Shown here piece by piece: positions 22,251 to 32,970 of a stretch of DNA of 64,000 nucleotides. Origin of the DNA: Pseudopithomyces maydicus. Its lineage: Eukaryota > Ascomycota > Dothideomycetes > Pleosporales > Didymosphaeriaceae. Below the pieces are notes generated by a model that worked only from the letters and a program-made list of their open reading frames with translations, was not told the DNA's origin and did not search any database. A program made the translations under genes and the position numbers. The stretch covers positions 1,550,001 to 1,614,000 of the forward strand of contig JANTUC010000005.1 of assembly GCA_026873275.1 (NCBI GenBank), read 5' to 3'. Within the stretch, counting starts at the first letter, position 1. Every line of letters begins with the position of its first letter.

Positions 22251-22395
22251 ATATCAAGCCCAACACGGAAACAACTGGCATCTGCACACCACCGAAGCTT
22301 AGTCATTCCCACCCTACCCCGGTCCCGGCACCGGAAGAAAGTGATCCCACCCAGCTGAGCCGTTGTCCAAAGATAAAAAAATTCGAGCCGGTCGT

Positions 22396-22560
22396 CTGCA
22401 CTGCATTTTTAGCCCCTCCGAGTCGCTCTCGTAACCCCACTTGTTTACCGCTGAGATACTCTCTGCCAAGCTTGCACTGCAATTTTAGTCCCCGAGTCGT
22501 TCTCCCAGCTCCACAGGGCTGCAGCTGAGCCACGCTTGCACTGCAATTTTAGCCCCCAAA
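22396..22560. repeat. Three degenerate direct repeats with core GCACTGCAATTTTAG
   Basis: Related copies begin at about 22397, 22473 and 22537 (core GCACTGCA-A/T-TTTTAG-C/T-CCC). The first two extend into CCGAGTCG-C/T-TCTC. The spacing is 76 and then 64 bp, and the copies are not identical. They lie in non-coding DNA 3' of the MINDY gene. Their origin is unknown. Confidence 0.7.
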
Positions 22561-23191
22561 GGAGTTGAAGCGTCTTGATTTGAGGAAGATGTGCCTACGT
22601 ACACTACACACCAATCATGTATACATAGTAGTACATTTTGAGTCTCGAGTTTTATATTTCCTACCTCTTCAGCCGCCGCCGTGCGACGGTTTTCACGGAG
22701 CGAAAGAAAATAGAATTTATCGTTGACGTATACGTATAGCACTCGTGATTCCATTCATCATCCACTCGTACACACTATTCCATATCTCAATACGCATCGT
22801 TTGTACCAGGAAACATCACTCCTGTTGCTAAAAGAAAAAGAACCTTGCGCATTCCTCGTCATCCGCATCCAAACCAAAGCACCAAGACGACAAACTAATG
22901 AAACAAAAAAGCCACCAAAAACCAAAGGGTATCCCCAAACTCCGCACTCGGCATACATCAGTCCACCTCGCTCACCCATTCATTCATTCGTTCATTCCAT
23001 TGCTTTTCTCCCTCCTTCCTCCCTCCCTCAAGCAACCATGCAAAACTCCTCGCAAATCGTCGAACCCCTGCACACCACCCAAATTAGCAAATTCTTACAA
23101 CTCACGCTTCCACCCAAGCATAGCAGAATACGTAAAAGATAAAATGGGCAGAAAATATCCCACTCTCTCTATCCCAGCCAGGCCAGGCCAT

Positions 23192-26023
23192 TTACATAAC
23201 AACGCACTTTTCGCGATCTTCCTGCCCCGGTCCAACAACCCCGCTGTGTCGTCTACCAGGTCGTGCAGAGTACCCAGGATGCCCCGGATGCGGCATGCTC
23301 TGCCTTGAATTCCTCCGCCCATTACCCGAGCCGGGAGGAATCTGGTTGATAAGCGGGGCGGTATGGCCATTCGCCTGGTAAGCACTACCCTGGGGGCGCA
23401 GTGGTGCGCCTGGGTTTGCCGGATGACCAGCTGGAGGGTGGTAGTTTGGTGCCGTGGCGGCCTCTTCGTAGGTTGGTGGTGGCGCGGGTTCGTTTGTAGG
23501 GCGGTGCGTCTGGACGTTGTTCCGGCGGGGTGGGATGACGGGTGGAGTTTCGCCGGGGCGGGAGGTGCGTGGGTTGGGTGAGCGTTGCTGCGATTGTGTG
23601 GATATGGCTGTTTCGCTGAGAGCGTTTTCACGGCGGCGACGCTCTTCTTGGGAACGACGGTGGCGGTCGTCTTCTTCCTCTTGGAGTTGGAGTGCGAGTG
23701 CGAGGTCGTGGTCTTCTTGTTCGACGCGGCTGGGATCCGAGTCAGGCGATAGTGGAGTAGCGTTCTCATTTGTAGCCAAGTTGGAAGATGCTGTGTGCTG
23801 GTTGCCTCGGCGCTGGACGGTTGTCCATCCTTCGTCGCCGGCTGTAGCAAGCATATTCTGTTCGGGATGATGGGTTTGCGAGCGTTGTGGAGATACTGCT
23901 CCACCCACTGGACGGAAATCACCGGAGTATAGCTCGCTGCCTTGGCCATTGACATCAACGAGTGACTCCCAAACAATCTCGTCGTGGCTGGAGTAGCCTT
24001 GGTCGGTCACCAAGGTCACGAGATGATCTGTGCGAGGGTCCTTGTATAGAGTCGAGAAGTGATCGTTTCGGAAGAGGATTGCCACTTGGCCAGGCTGGAG
24101 TGTCTCTCGCATTGTCTTCAGACCGTACGTTGTGAGTTGTGTTGGCCATGTGTTCAAGAACTCTTTGATAGCATGAATGTCAGTGAACATCTGCTGCTCT
24201 TCAGTGGACAGTGATTCGCCGCCTTCTAGCTTTGCATTCAGCTCTTCTTCCTGGAATTGCACGTATTGAGAGGTCTCATAAGTCTTGGCTATCCTCTCAA
24301 AAGCACGATACGCTTCCGACCCAGGATCGGGTAGCCAGCCGTGCATTAGCGGCAAGTTGAAGGTCCGGTAAAGTTTCATGTCACGGGTATTTTCGAACAC
24401 GCCAGGGCGTGCGGTGAGCGTGGCACCGGTGGATGTCCCATTTGTTGCCTCTGGGTCTTGGACAAACATTGGATTGACGTTCAAGCCAGTATGAAGGGCC
24501 AGCAAAAACTTGTACAGATCGCTGACATCTGGCAATTCCTGAGCAGCGTCTCCCCTACGCCCCGACATGAGCTCGTCAAAGACGGCATCCAACAGCAGGC
24601 CAAGGCTGACCTGCTCTCGAGTGCGTAAAGTCTCAACAAGAGCAGTCTCTACATCGGCTGGAGTAGAGAGAACGAGAGCGTTGACCAGGGCCAGCAGAGG
24701 GCAAGGGCCGTTGATGTTTTGTGTCAGAATTGGGGAAGTCCTGATACCACGTCTACTGACATCGTGCCACCGGATATGTTTGATCTGGTAGGTTTCTTTG
24801 CGCTGTCTGTTCATAACAGTATTGGGAGATTCAGGTGCCGTGTCGGCGACTGAGGAAGTGGATGGGACAATACCAGTCTGCAAGGGACGTAAGGGCATAG
24901 GCGGTGGCTGTTCTTCCTGTGGGCGTGGGGGCTGAGGTGGGGGCTGTTCCTCGTAAAAGGGTCGCGGAGGCAAGGAAGGTGGCAACTCCTCTTCGGAAGG
25001 AAAGGGTATTGTTGGCGCAGGACGATGAGGCTGGTGTGGTGCTCCGGCAACAGTATGGTTGGGCTGATGCTCCTGCGCCTCCTTCGCCTCTCTAGCAGCC
25101 ACAGTGTCGTACTGTGTATCCTTTGTGTTATTGTATCCCCAAGGGTTCTCTTCTGAGCCTGCTGTCTGAGTGTTGCCTGAGGCTGTGGCGTGTGCAGAAT
25201 GTCCATAATCTTTCTCAAATGCATCTAACGAAGTAGCATCGATTCCACTAGTTAGATTAGAAGATGCATGCTGATTCGGGTGTTCCTCTCGCGGGCTGGC
25301 GGCATCCACCGTGAGCTTGGGAGGTTGCTGGGAAGGTTGAAAGCCCTCTTGTACGATGGGAGGACTATTGCTGCCTAGTGATAGGTTCGCCATGTGGTTG
25401 GTCGGGGTGTCGGGAGTCTGGAAGGAAGGTAGTTCCACAGCATACTGTTGGGCGTGTGCCGGAGCATCGCCCCAGACCTGCTGACTACTCTCAGCCCCAA
25501 AGTTGCTCTGACCCGTGTGTTGTATCTTAAGGTATGGATTATTTGTTTGGAGAGGAAGCGAGCCTCCTGAGACATTGCTTGCATAAGACGAAGATGTTGT
25601 CCCTGTGGGTTCAGGTGAAACGTTGTGGACAGGCTTCTTTATGGGCATGCCTTGCGGGGGTCCGACCTTCAACACATCAGGTAGGGATTCTTTCTTCTCT
25701 GTGGGCGGCGGTATGGCTTTCCCACCACCGATTTTCAACGGGTCGGGTATTTCATCGGGGGTTTCCTCATCCGAGTCGTCCCACTCATTGTCGCTGTATA
25801 CCGAGTCATCGTCCTCCTCTTTCCGCTTTTGGACTTGATCCAGAGGCTTTAGCTGGAAGGCGGGCGACTTGTTGAGGTCCGGGGAGTAGACAGCTGGCTG
25901 GTCGGTGGAGAGGGCGGGTAGCTGCGGCACGCGCTCCTCGGACGGGGTGGTGGGATATGGAGGGTTGTTCACGGCTTGTGAAAGCGGGCGTGGAACGAGA
26001 TCTTCCTGCTTGCGCAGCACCAT
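23192..26023 (-). CDS. MINDY-family K48-linkage deubiquitinase with CaaX box
   Basis: A single-exon gene. The frame opens at 26191, but I prefer the ATG at 26023 (MVLRKQEDLVPRPLSQ, 943 aa) because the preceding 56 residues look like translated leader. The N-terminal 400 residues are Pro/Gln-rich and disordered. The MINDY catalytic domain follows: YQIKHIRWHDVS, the catalytic Cys441 in QNINGPCPLLALVNAL, LYRTFNLPLMHGWLPD, and the catalytic His655 in FRNDHFSTLYK. After it lies an MIU/UIM-like ubiquitin-binding helix (EQEDHDLALALQLQEEEDDR), then a long disordered tail ending in CVVM, a CaaX prenylation signal. The family trims K48-linked polyubiquitin chains. The CaaX box predicts farnesylation or geranylgeranylation and membrane association. 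The gene diverges from TRM6. Confidence 0.9.
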   Translation of the reverse strand: MVLRKQEDLVPRPLSQAVNNPPYPTTPSEERVPQLPALSTDQPAVYSPDLNKSPAFQLKPLDQVQKRKEEDDDSVYSDNEWDDSDEETPDEIPDPLKIGGGKAIPPPTEKKESLPDVLKVGPPQGMPIKKPVHNVSPEPTGTTSSSYASNVSGGSLPLQTNNPYLKIQHTGQSNFGAESSQQVWGDAPAHAQQYAVELPSFQTPDTPTNHMANLSLGSNSPPIVQEGFQPSQQPPKLTVDAASPREEHPNQHASSNLTSGIDATSLDAFEKDYGHSAHATASGNTQTAGSEENPWGYNNTKDTQYDTVAAREAKEAQEHQPNHTVAGAPHQPHRPAPTIPFPSEEELPPSLPPRPFYEEQPPPQPPRPQEEQPPPMPLRPLQTGIVPSTSSVADTAPESPNTVMNRQRKETYQIKHIRWHDVSRRGIRTSPILTQNINGPCPLLALVNALVLSTPADVETALVETLRTREQVSLGLLLDAVFDELMSGRRGDAAQELPDVSDLYKFLLALHTGLNVNPMFVQDPEATNGTSTGATLTARPGVFENTRDMKLYRTFNLPLMHGWLPDPGSEAYRAFERIAKTYETSQYVQFQEEELNAKLEGGESLSTEEQQMFTDIHAIKEFLNTWPTQLTTYGLKTMRETLQPGQVAILFRNDHFSTLYKDPRTDHLVTLVTDQGYSSHDEIVWESLVDVNGQGSELYSGDFRPVGGAVSPQRSQTHHPEQNMLATAGDEGWTTVQRRGNQHTASSNLATNENATPLSPDSDPSRVEQEDHDLALALQLQEEEDDRHRRSQEERRRRENALSETAISTQSQQRSPNPRTSRPGETPPVIPPRRNNVQTHRPTNEPAPPPTYEEAATAPNYHPPAGHPANPGAPLRPQGSAYQANGHTAPLINQIPPGSGNGRRNSRQSMPHPGHPGYSARPGRRHSGVVGPGQEDREKCVVM

Positions 26024-26610
26024 GGTGCACGGCAGGTGGGGAGGAAAGTGAGATTGCTGTGGGAGAAGGCTGCTGTATGCGTTTGTAGTGTTTTGGAGGA
26101 CAGTGGCGACCAAGTGAGGCAGGCGTGGCTGGTGGTGTTCCCAGAGAGCAGACGCTTGAGGATGACGGTGGGTGCGTTGGGTGAGCTCCAACCACGGAAC
26201 CCGGCTTGTGGTAACTTGGCGTGTGATGGATGTGGGCGCAAATAATTGAAGCGGTCGGACTGGCAGCGCTATATGGGAAGCAGGAGGCGACGGCGGGTGT
26301 GACTTGTCAGGGGGCGATTACGAAGGAAGGATACGCGGCAAGCAATGGTTACAGGCACCGGTTATCGAGTTGCAGGGCAGCCGATGACGACGCCTGCGTG
26401 GTCCCAGCGTTACGAGGGTTGAGGCGCAGTCGGTCTTTGCGCCACAGCGAGTGTGGGGAAAAAAGTGCAGATCGACAGGCGCGTCGGGGAAATTCGACCG
26501 CGCAACTTTGCGCACTGCATAGTCCATCTATCCCGCCCGTGGACCCTTGCCTCGACTGATATTTCATATACTTTGTATGGCAGGTTGACTTCGCAGGAAG
26601 TCCCCGCGCA
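26024..26610. promoter_or_regulatory. Divergent promoter MINDY / TRM6
   Basis: This 587-bp GC-rich spacer lies between divergent starts. The first 170 bp keep an open frame in phase with the MINDY gene and could be leader or an N-terminal extension. No consensus site is identified. Confidence 0.4.
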
Positions 26611-28592
26611 ATGCACTCCCTCGTCCGCCCCAACACGCACATCGCCCTGCGCCTGCCCTCGGGCATCCTCAAGCTCGTCGAGGCCACCCCCAACACGTAC
26701 GTCGAGGTCGAGAGTAGTGAGCACCCGAGGCCTGCGACTCTTTTCTCTGCAAGCCGGGCCTGACACGCTGCAGCAATGTGAATCTCGGAAAGTTCGGCAC
26801 CTTCAACACGAACCAGATCATCGGCCGCCCGTACCGCCTCACGTACGAGTTCCTCGAGCAGGACAATGCGAAGGCGCAACCCGCGCTGCGGGTCGTGCCT
26901 GCCGCCGAGCTGCACGCTGAGGCATTAGGAAGTGGCCATGCAGCGCCTGCCGACACTGGGGAGGCTGGGGAAGGCAGAGACGACGATGCGCCCGCTGAGG
27001 GAGAAGGCGCGTTCGACATTGTGGGCGACAACGGCGACGTTATCATGCGCAACAACCGCCTGACCGTCGACGACCCCTCGCGCCAGACGCTGACCATGGA
27101 CGAGATCGAGGAGCTGAAGAAGGCTGGCTCCGGCTCCGGCAAGGACATCATCGAGAAGATCATGGCCTCGCACCTGGGCATCGAGGAGAAGACCCAGTTC
27201 TCTCTCGCAAAGTACACCCTGCGCAAGTCGCGCAAGTACCTGAAACGCTTCACCGTGCTCCCGCTCGACATCCCGCTGCTCACCGAGTACATGACCGAGA
27301 AGGAGGCCTACCGCATCATGGAGCTGCGGGACGACTCCCTGGGCTTGATCTGCAGCTGGGCCAACATCCACAACGGAAGCACAAGCCGCGTGTCGATGGC
27401 AGAGGATGGCATTGGTCAGATCGGCGGAGGAAGGTGGCTCGTGGTGGACGATACTGGTGGCCTAGTAACCGCGGCGCTGGCAGAAAGGATGGGTATACTC
27501 TATCCCGATCAGGAAGAGGAGCCCTCAGATTCGGAAGGAGAAGACGAGGAACAGCCAGATACTAACGATACCACTACTCCGGGGACTACCGCCTCAGCAA
27601 CACATACAACAGCAGAAGATGTCGCCATGCCCGATGCCAACACCACGCCAGCTACAGCGCCCACAACAGACCTCGCGGCAGACCCCATGGCAGCAGACCC
27701 CACGGCAGGTGCCCCCAACGGCACGTCCACAGACCAACCGCGCACGCCCCGAAAACCCCGCCAGCACATACCTCAGTCCTGCGCCTCGACCAACACCCTC
27801 ACCGTCCTCCATCCGAACAACCAACCTAATCTCTCCCACCTCAAGTACTTCGGCTTCGATTCTGGCGACCCTAAACCAGGCCACCCCCTCTACACCCATC
27901 TCAAGTCTCTCTCATGGCTCCAACTCCTCCACCCTGATGACGACCCCACATATATCGAGCCCGAAGTGATTGCTCCCCAAGTCTTGGAGACGCTCAAGTC
28001 TTCGAAACGGGGCAATTACTACCGCAAGCGACGACGCTGGGAACGCACCAAGCGCGTCGTGGACGAAACCCGCGCAGGAGGCTTCGACGGCCTCGTCGTC
28101 GCTAGCACCATGGAGCCTGTCACCATCATGAAAGCTTGCGTTCCCCTCGTGAAAGGCGGCGGCCAGATAGTGGTATATTCCCACAATGCGGAGCCGCTCG
28201 TGCAGTTGTGCGACTACTACAGCAAGGAGCGCCGGACAGCCTACATCTCACACCAGTTTGGTTCACAGTCCAATGGGAAGAGGAAGAATGGTGCGTTTAA
28301 AGAGGAAGAGGAGCAGGATGAAGAAGAAGAAGAAGACGAGGAGGACAACTTCCCTGTCAACCCCACACTGTTGCTTGCCCCATCGCTACAGACGGCGAGG
28401 GCCCGTGAGTGGCAAGTGCTGCCCCAGCGAACACACCCGCTCATGACGAGCAAGGGTGGTGCCGAGGGATACTTGTTCACAGCGACGAGAGTGCTCCCGG
28501 TCGAAGGCAAGGTAGAAGCTAGAGGGCACCGAGGAGGAAAGAAGAGGAAGACGGGTGAGGCCACGTCAGTAGCCGTCTCTGCTTCGGCATAG
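26611..28592 (+). CDS. TRM6: tRNA (adenine-58-N1) methyltransferase non-catalytic subunit TRM6/Gcd10
   Basis: Two exons, 26611-26696 and 26774-28592, are joined by a 77-nt intron (GTACGT...GCAG, phase 2) to give 634 aa. The donor at 26697 was chosen because only it restores the family reading EATPNT-NVNLGKFGTF; nearby GTGAGC and GTAGTG donors give a stop. Trm6/Gcd10 binds tRNA and, with the catalytic subunit Trm61, makes m1A58 in the nucleus, including in initiator tRNA-Met. Family motifs are NTNQIIGRPYRLTYEFLEQD, DNRL-like NNRLTVDDPSRQ, MDEIEELK, KYTLRKSRKYLKRFTVLPLD, GFDGLVVASTMEP and GGGQIVVYSHNAEPL. A low-complexity Thr/Ala/Pro-rich insert (about residues 275-365) and an acidic Glu/Asp run (about 540-555) are long but not unusual. 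Confidence 0.95.
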
Positions 28593-28867
28593 TCGGCAGT
28601 CTGAGCATGTTGTATATATAGCATACCGAATTTTGCATCGACCAACTTGCATGGAATTTATCATTGGGCCACCATAACAATGGCATCATCATCAAAACAA
28701 AAGCACTCTCTCGTGATGTTATTGGCATGCACCGAGCATATTCTCTCGGAAATAATTAAATTCAACAACCACACATCACTTTCCCTCACCCAACGCAACA
28801 TCGATTCCTTCCTTTAATTCTTTCGGTCCCGTATTTCATCCTCCCCTTAGCAGGACCCCTCGCCTGC

Positions 28868-29064
28868 TCATTTCTCCCCACGTCCCCAAGTGCAACCTCC
28901 GCACTGTCCTGGGTCCTTCCACCCATCTACACAAACCTAATAAGCAAATATCCCTGGAAACGCCATTGCCGTGTCGAATACATACCATCCCCGGTCTTCA
29001 CAACCGGCGCGGCTACGCTCAGATAGACCATCATGGCGGAGAGAATGACGGTGGAAAAGTTCAT
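28868..29064 (-). CDS. Candidate small secreted peptide (doubtful)
   Basis: An ATG at 29064 opens MNFSTVILSAMMVYLSVAAP, a plausible signal peptide. The exon (29064-28986) ends at a perfect GTATGT donor in phase 1. Joining to an acceptor at 28926 gives a 45-aa peptide whose end reads WKDPGQCGGCTWGRGEK, with two cysteines. An alternative acceptor at 28936 gives a longer basic tail, and reading through without splicing gives a 44-aa peptide. The signal-like start and good donor argue for a gene; the short length and lack of any recognised family argue against it. It lies about 275 bp beyond the TRM6 stop, convergent with it. Confidence 0.3.
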
Positions 29065-30926
29065 ATCGTCAAACCGGGAGTAGCAATTTGAAAATTGGTG
29101 GTTTCAAAGAGATGGGTGTGTTTGTTTGGAGGGTATGTGTGTGTATATATATGTATGACTTCGAATTATATGTATTTAGATGTGTGCACAGGAGCTTAGG
29201 TACGCTTTATACAGTGGTTTACGGTAGGACGGAAAGAGCAGTCGGTCGGAGTAGGGGTTTCGCCAAGCCATGTGTGGGGATGGGTAGGCGGAGGGTAAGC
29301 TGGAGTTGGGAAGAAGTGGGTCGAATGGTGGGGAACGATCACAGTATGAAATTTAGGGAGGGTATCGGTGTTTAAGGTTATATTATGTGGTGAGTATGAG
29401 GTATGGCGTGGGATAAGGGATTGATGAGTAGTGGGTGGGTATAGGGGCGGATGACTTGGGATGATGTTAGAGGCACCCGGGGGTGCGTGGTTAAGGATCG
29501 TTGGTTTGGGCATTATAGTCGAAAGCGTTGTCGCTATAGTCATGGAAATAATAAGAATCCATGCGATCAGATAGAGTCTGTAAGTTCCTCTAATTCTGCC
29601 CTTATTTCGCCTCGAGTCAATATCCTATACAGAGCGATCATTTTTCGGTCTTTTTGTGCATAGCCTCTTGAGTCTTAGCGGATGATTCATGTTTGTATTG
29701 CTATCGATGATATCTATTCGAATAAGGCGCGTCTAATGATGATCGTCATTGGTGTACCGATTCTCTGCGCGCGTGAAAACACGAGACCGTATATGATGAC
29801 TGTACGCGCGGGGAATGACAATTCCATGATCTCTAGTTACGATACATCGAACGGATATTACCAACCAGAGCTGTGGCTGGAGACTTAAAAAGTTGACAAG
29901 CAAGTGAATTACTCGTTCCTAGGGAAAATGGTGTACAATTCACCAACTGCATGAATCGTCTTGTCTATGGCATCGTATCTGGGCACTTTCCAAAACATCG
30001 AACGATACTTCCCACACAGCGTAGCGTAATATCCTGTCCTAATGTCGAGCTGACGCAATCATTGCACTAAAATCTGTCCCTATACACCTACCGCGGGTTT
30101 AAGAAGATAGGTAGGTGACATAGGTCGCACGGTAAATCTGAATGTAACTCTCTCGTCGGATCGGCTCCGCCTACTGAGGGCTCGTCGGAGGGTAAACCAT
30201 TGGTCAAGAGACTATGTAGGTTGGCAACCTTATCCATATGTTGGTAGGGGGAGATCTGCAGCCTCGATTGCGGGCCGAATACGAGGGCGTGGGGATCCAT
30301 GGCATACTCCGCAAGGGTCCGATGTTGATCAAAAGTAGACAATTGTATTAACAAACCCTTACAGGCAGGGTGTGAAATCCCTGATGGCCTCACCCATAAA
30401 GCTGCAAAGACACTCACAAAAGGAACCCGATACCTTCGTCGTGAATGTAATAAAAAACGGAGCTTTTCGTCCGGGACATGTATGACTGAGTTTGGGGTGG
30501 GGTTATGGATCACGGTTCCATCCTCCCGGAAAACCAATCACGAAGAATTTTAGGCATGACCCAGACCCATACCAGACTGCATATACGTAAGGAGTAACGG
30601 GGATAAGTCTTTCTTCTTATTGACCTACCGAGGTTACATATGTAATCATCGTGCTTTTACATTCGCTTCTCTAAATTCTAAATAGCCGAGATTCGGAACG
30701 TAGGCCAATAGAACACCCGCATACTTTCTCCGATCGTTACATCTTGCTACAATTGCATAATATGTATGCATGAATACATGAAGCTTCTTCCAGCTGACGC
30801 ATTGCATTGTTGATGCGCCATGTAGTTTCACTAGATCAGTGAGGCGACGCAAGTTCAGGTATATTAAGCATCCTCCACTGGCTATTTTCCGAGGCGAAGA
30901 CAACTCGTTCTCGCGGAGGTCACAAG
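29065..30926. other. Gene-poor intergenic region
   Basis: About 1.86 kb upstream of the carboxylesterase. It includes short GT/TA-rich stretches near 29140. A 149-codon open frame lies on the minus strand at 30537-30088 (starting MVFREDGTVIHNPTPNSVIH). It has no recognised family, signal peptide or intron support, so it may be chance. Confidence 0.4.
30088..30537 (-). CDS. Open frame of 149 codons, uncertain gene
   Basis: Uninterrupted from ATG to stop, with mixed protein-like composition (VFREDGTVIHNPTPNSVIHV, then DEKLRFLLHSRRRYRVPFVS). No family, transmembrane segment or signal peptide is recognised. Chance frames of this size occur in the window, so this is a weak call kept only for completeness. 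Confidence 0.2.
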   Translation of the reverse strand: MVFREDGTVIHNPTPNSVIHVPDEKLRFLLHSRRRYRVPFVSVFAALWVRPSGISHPACKGLLIQLSTFDQHRTLAEYAMDPHALVFGPQSRLQISPYQHMDKVANLHSLLTNGLPSDEPSVGGADPTRELHSDLPCDLCHLPIFLNPR

Positions 30927-32881
30927 ATGATCTCTCAAATTATCTCTCTACTTATTGCTTCTGCAGCATTGCCCATCAATGCAGTATCCCATGGGTTGAA
31001 AGCTGATGGATCCACCCACAAATTGACCCTTCCATGGGGCACATGGGAAGGTAAACCGTATGGAAAAGGGGATGCGGCAGAGGAGGTAAGTAACACCATA
31101 GGACTCACCATATTTGCAATACTAATCACTGATATCATCATTAGACTGTTGTGTTTAAGAATGTCCGATTTGGGCAGGCGCCTGTTGGTCCGCTCCGCTT
31201 CGCCGCCCCCAAGTACCCTGAGCCTATCAAAGACGCAAGTGAAGTTCAGGACAGCACGTATGGTCCGAAGTGCATTCAGGCAGAAGCGAAGAAGAATGTA
31301 ACATACGAGCCTGTTGGTGAGGGCGAACAAAGTGAAGACTGTCTTTTCCTTGATGTATATGTCCCATCGTGGGCCTTTGAGGAGGACAGTCCAAAACTGC
31401 CTGTGGTGGTATGGATCTATGGAGGAGCTTACATATTCGGTGCGAAAGACGCTGAGTTCAAGCTCAAGGACGGCCCTTTCAACGCCTATGATGGACAGGG
31501 CATTCGAACAGCAACTGATAATGGCATCATTTGGGTAACTGGAAATTATAGGTTGGGGGCTTTCGGTTTCCTGGCTGGAAAGACCATAGAAGAGCAAGCA
31601 CAACCTAACGCCGGTTTACATGACCAAAGATTGCTTTTAGACTGGGTACAAAAGTACATCGGTCAGATTGGAGGCGACAAGGATGAGGTCAATGTTTGGG
31701 GTCTGTCGGCTGGGGCTGGATCTATTCTTCATCATATGACTGCTTATGGTGGTGAAAAGCAGGAGGATTCGCTCTTCACTAGGGCAGCTATGTGGAGCAC
31801 TGCATTCCAATGGAGCTATGATCGCAAAGGAGCTTTAGAGGAGACATTCCATAGATTTGCGGAAAGGGTCGATTGCTCCTCCAAGGACACTCTGCAATGT
31901 CTCAGGAAAGTCGACAAGGATGATCTGGGCCGAGCAAATCAAGAGGAGATCAGCGAGCAACTTCGTCTAGGGCTGTTTCCATTTGGCCCAGCAGTAGATG
32001 GAGATCTTGTACCAGAGCTTCCAGCCAGTTTGTTAAAGAAAGGTAAGAAGCCCCGTCTTTGTCACATCTTCCGCTCCGTTGCAATTCAGACGTTGGTCAA
32101 GTAAACTCGGATAAAGCTGATGACCAATACAGGAAAACATGTGAATTGTAGTTCAATCCTGATCTCGCATGACTACGATGAAGTGACCCTCTTTGTCGCC
32201 AGATGGGTTAACACCAAGGAAGATTTCACCAAGTTTGTTGCCCTTGCGTTCCCCGGTGAAAAATATTCCGGCATCAGGGACCGAATCGAGGAACAATATC
32301 CTGCCAAGAGTTTCGACTTCAGTCAAGACTTGCGCATGAGACGCGTTTTGCGCGATTCAACGTTTGTCTGCAATAAACGCCAGATTTACAACGCATTTCA
32401 TAATACCTCCACGGTATACACTGCCCGCTACGAGATCCCTCCTGCGCAACACGGGTTCGACTTATTTGCCATCGTATGGAACTCTGAAATTGAAGTTCGG
32501 GATCTGCTCAAATACGCTCTTTTGCCTGAATGGGTACTTGACGCACTGGACAGCTTCTGGGGTTACATGGCCACTCAGTACCACCGATATTTCGCGGGGC
32601 ATGCTCTTGTGGGTGATCCCAATATTTTCCGCCAGCGTCTTCGATGGGAGCCGACCGAGGACGATGGTAATTACTTTACCAACTCCTTGAAAATTGGAAT
32701 GTCGTATGTGGGTAATGGGCATCCGCTTTACGCATTGGGACGGGACAGACAGAGCTCCACAGAAAACTGCGCGTTCTGGGACGAAATCGCGGCTGAAATC
32801 GCGGAAATTGACGCAAAAGACGCAGACAAGTTCGTGAATTTCAGGGATCAGAGTGATGGTCTTCTATCATTCGAGCTATAA
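30927..32881 (+). CDS. Secreted type-B carboxylesterase/lipase
   Basis: Three exons, 30927-31085, 31145-32042 and 32133-32881, join in phases 0 and 1 to give 601 aa. A signal peptide (MISQIISLLIASAALPINA) predicts secretion. The type-B carboxylesterase motifs appear in order: VVFKNVRFGQAPVGPLRFA, the SEDCLFLDVYVP signature, the oxyanion-hole GGAY (146-149), and the nucleophile Ser241 in GLSAGAGS (the usual consensus is GESAGA; Leu replaces Glu). A likely catalytic His lies in AQHGFDLFAIVWN. The product should hydrolyse carboxylic esters outside the cell; its substrate is unknown. The gene is convergent with the alpha-galactosidase, with stop codons only 89 bp apart. The pairing of two secreted hydrolases may be coincidental. 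Confidence 0.9.
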
Positions 32882-32970
32882 GAATTCAAGGATCTGGGCG
32901 CCAGGCTTGTTCTATGTAGGTACAATCGTGGCTTCTCTTCCTTGGCAACAAGTCATGTCGTTGGATGAAG

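Larger units (their letters stand above)
21113..23191. other. Gene-poor region with small repeats
   Basis: About 2.08 kb lies between the methyltransferase and MINDY stop codons, so both genes end here. No convincing gene is seen. It carries an 8-bp tandem array (21418-21470), an ATAC microsatellite (22232-22250) and three degenerate direct repeats (22396-22560), listed separately. Confidence 0.45.

Noticed and set aside
23363..23870. Trp/Gly/Arg/Ser-rich plus-strand frames
   Set aside because: Antisense to the disordered tail of the MINDY gene.
26711..26720. GTAGTG or GTGAGC donors for TRM6 intron 1
   Set aside because: Both give phase 1 and a stop right after the acceptor; GTACGT at 26697 restores the conserved NT-NVNLGKFGTF reading.
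26669..27292. 207-codon minus-strand frame
   Set aside because: Antisense to TRM6 exon 2; no motif, and the Ser-rich run mirrors the GC-rich codons of TRM6.
30935..31603. 222-codon minus-strand frame
   Set aside because: Antisense to the carboxylesterase, whose frame and introns match family motifs.
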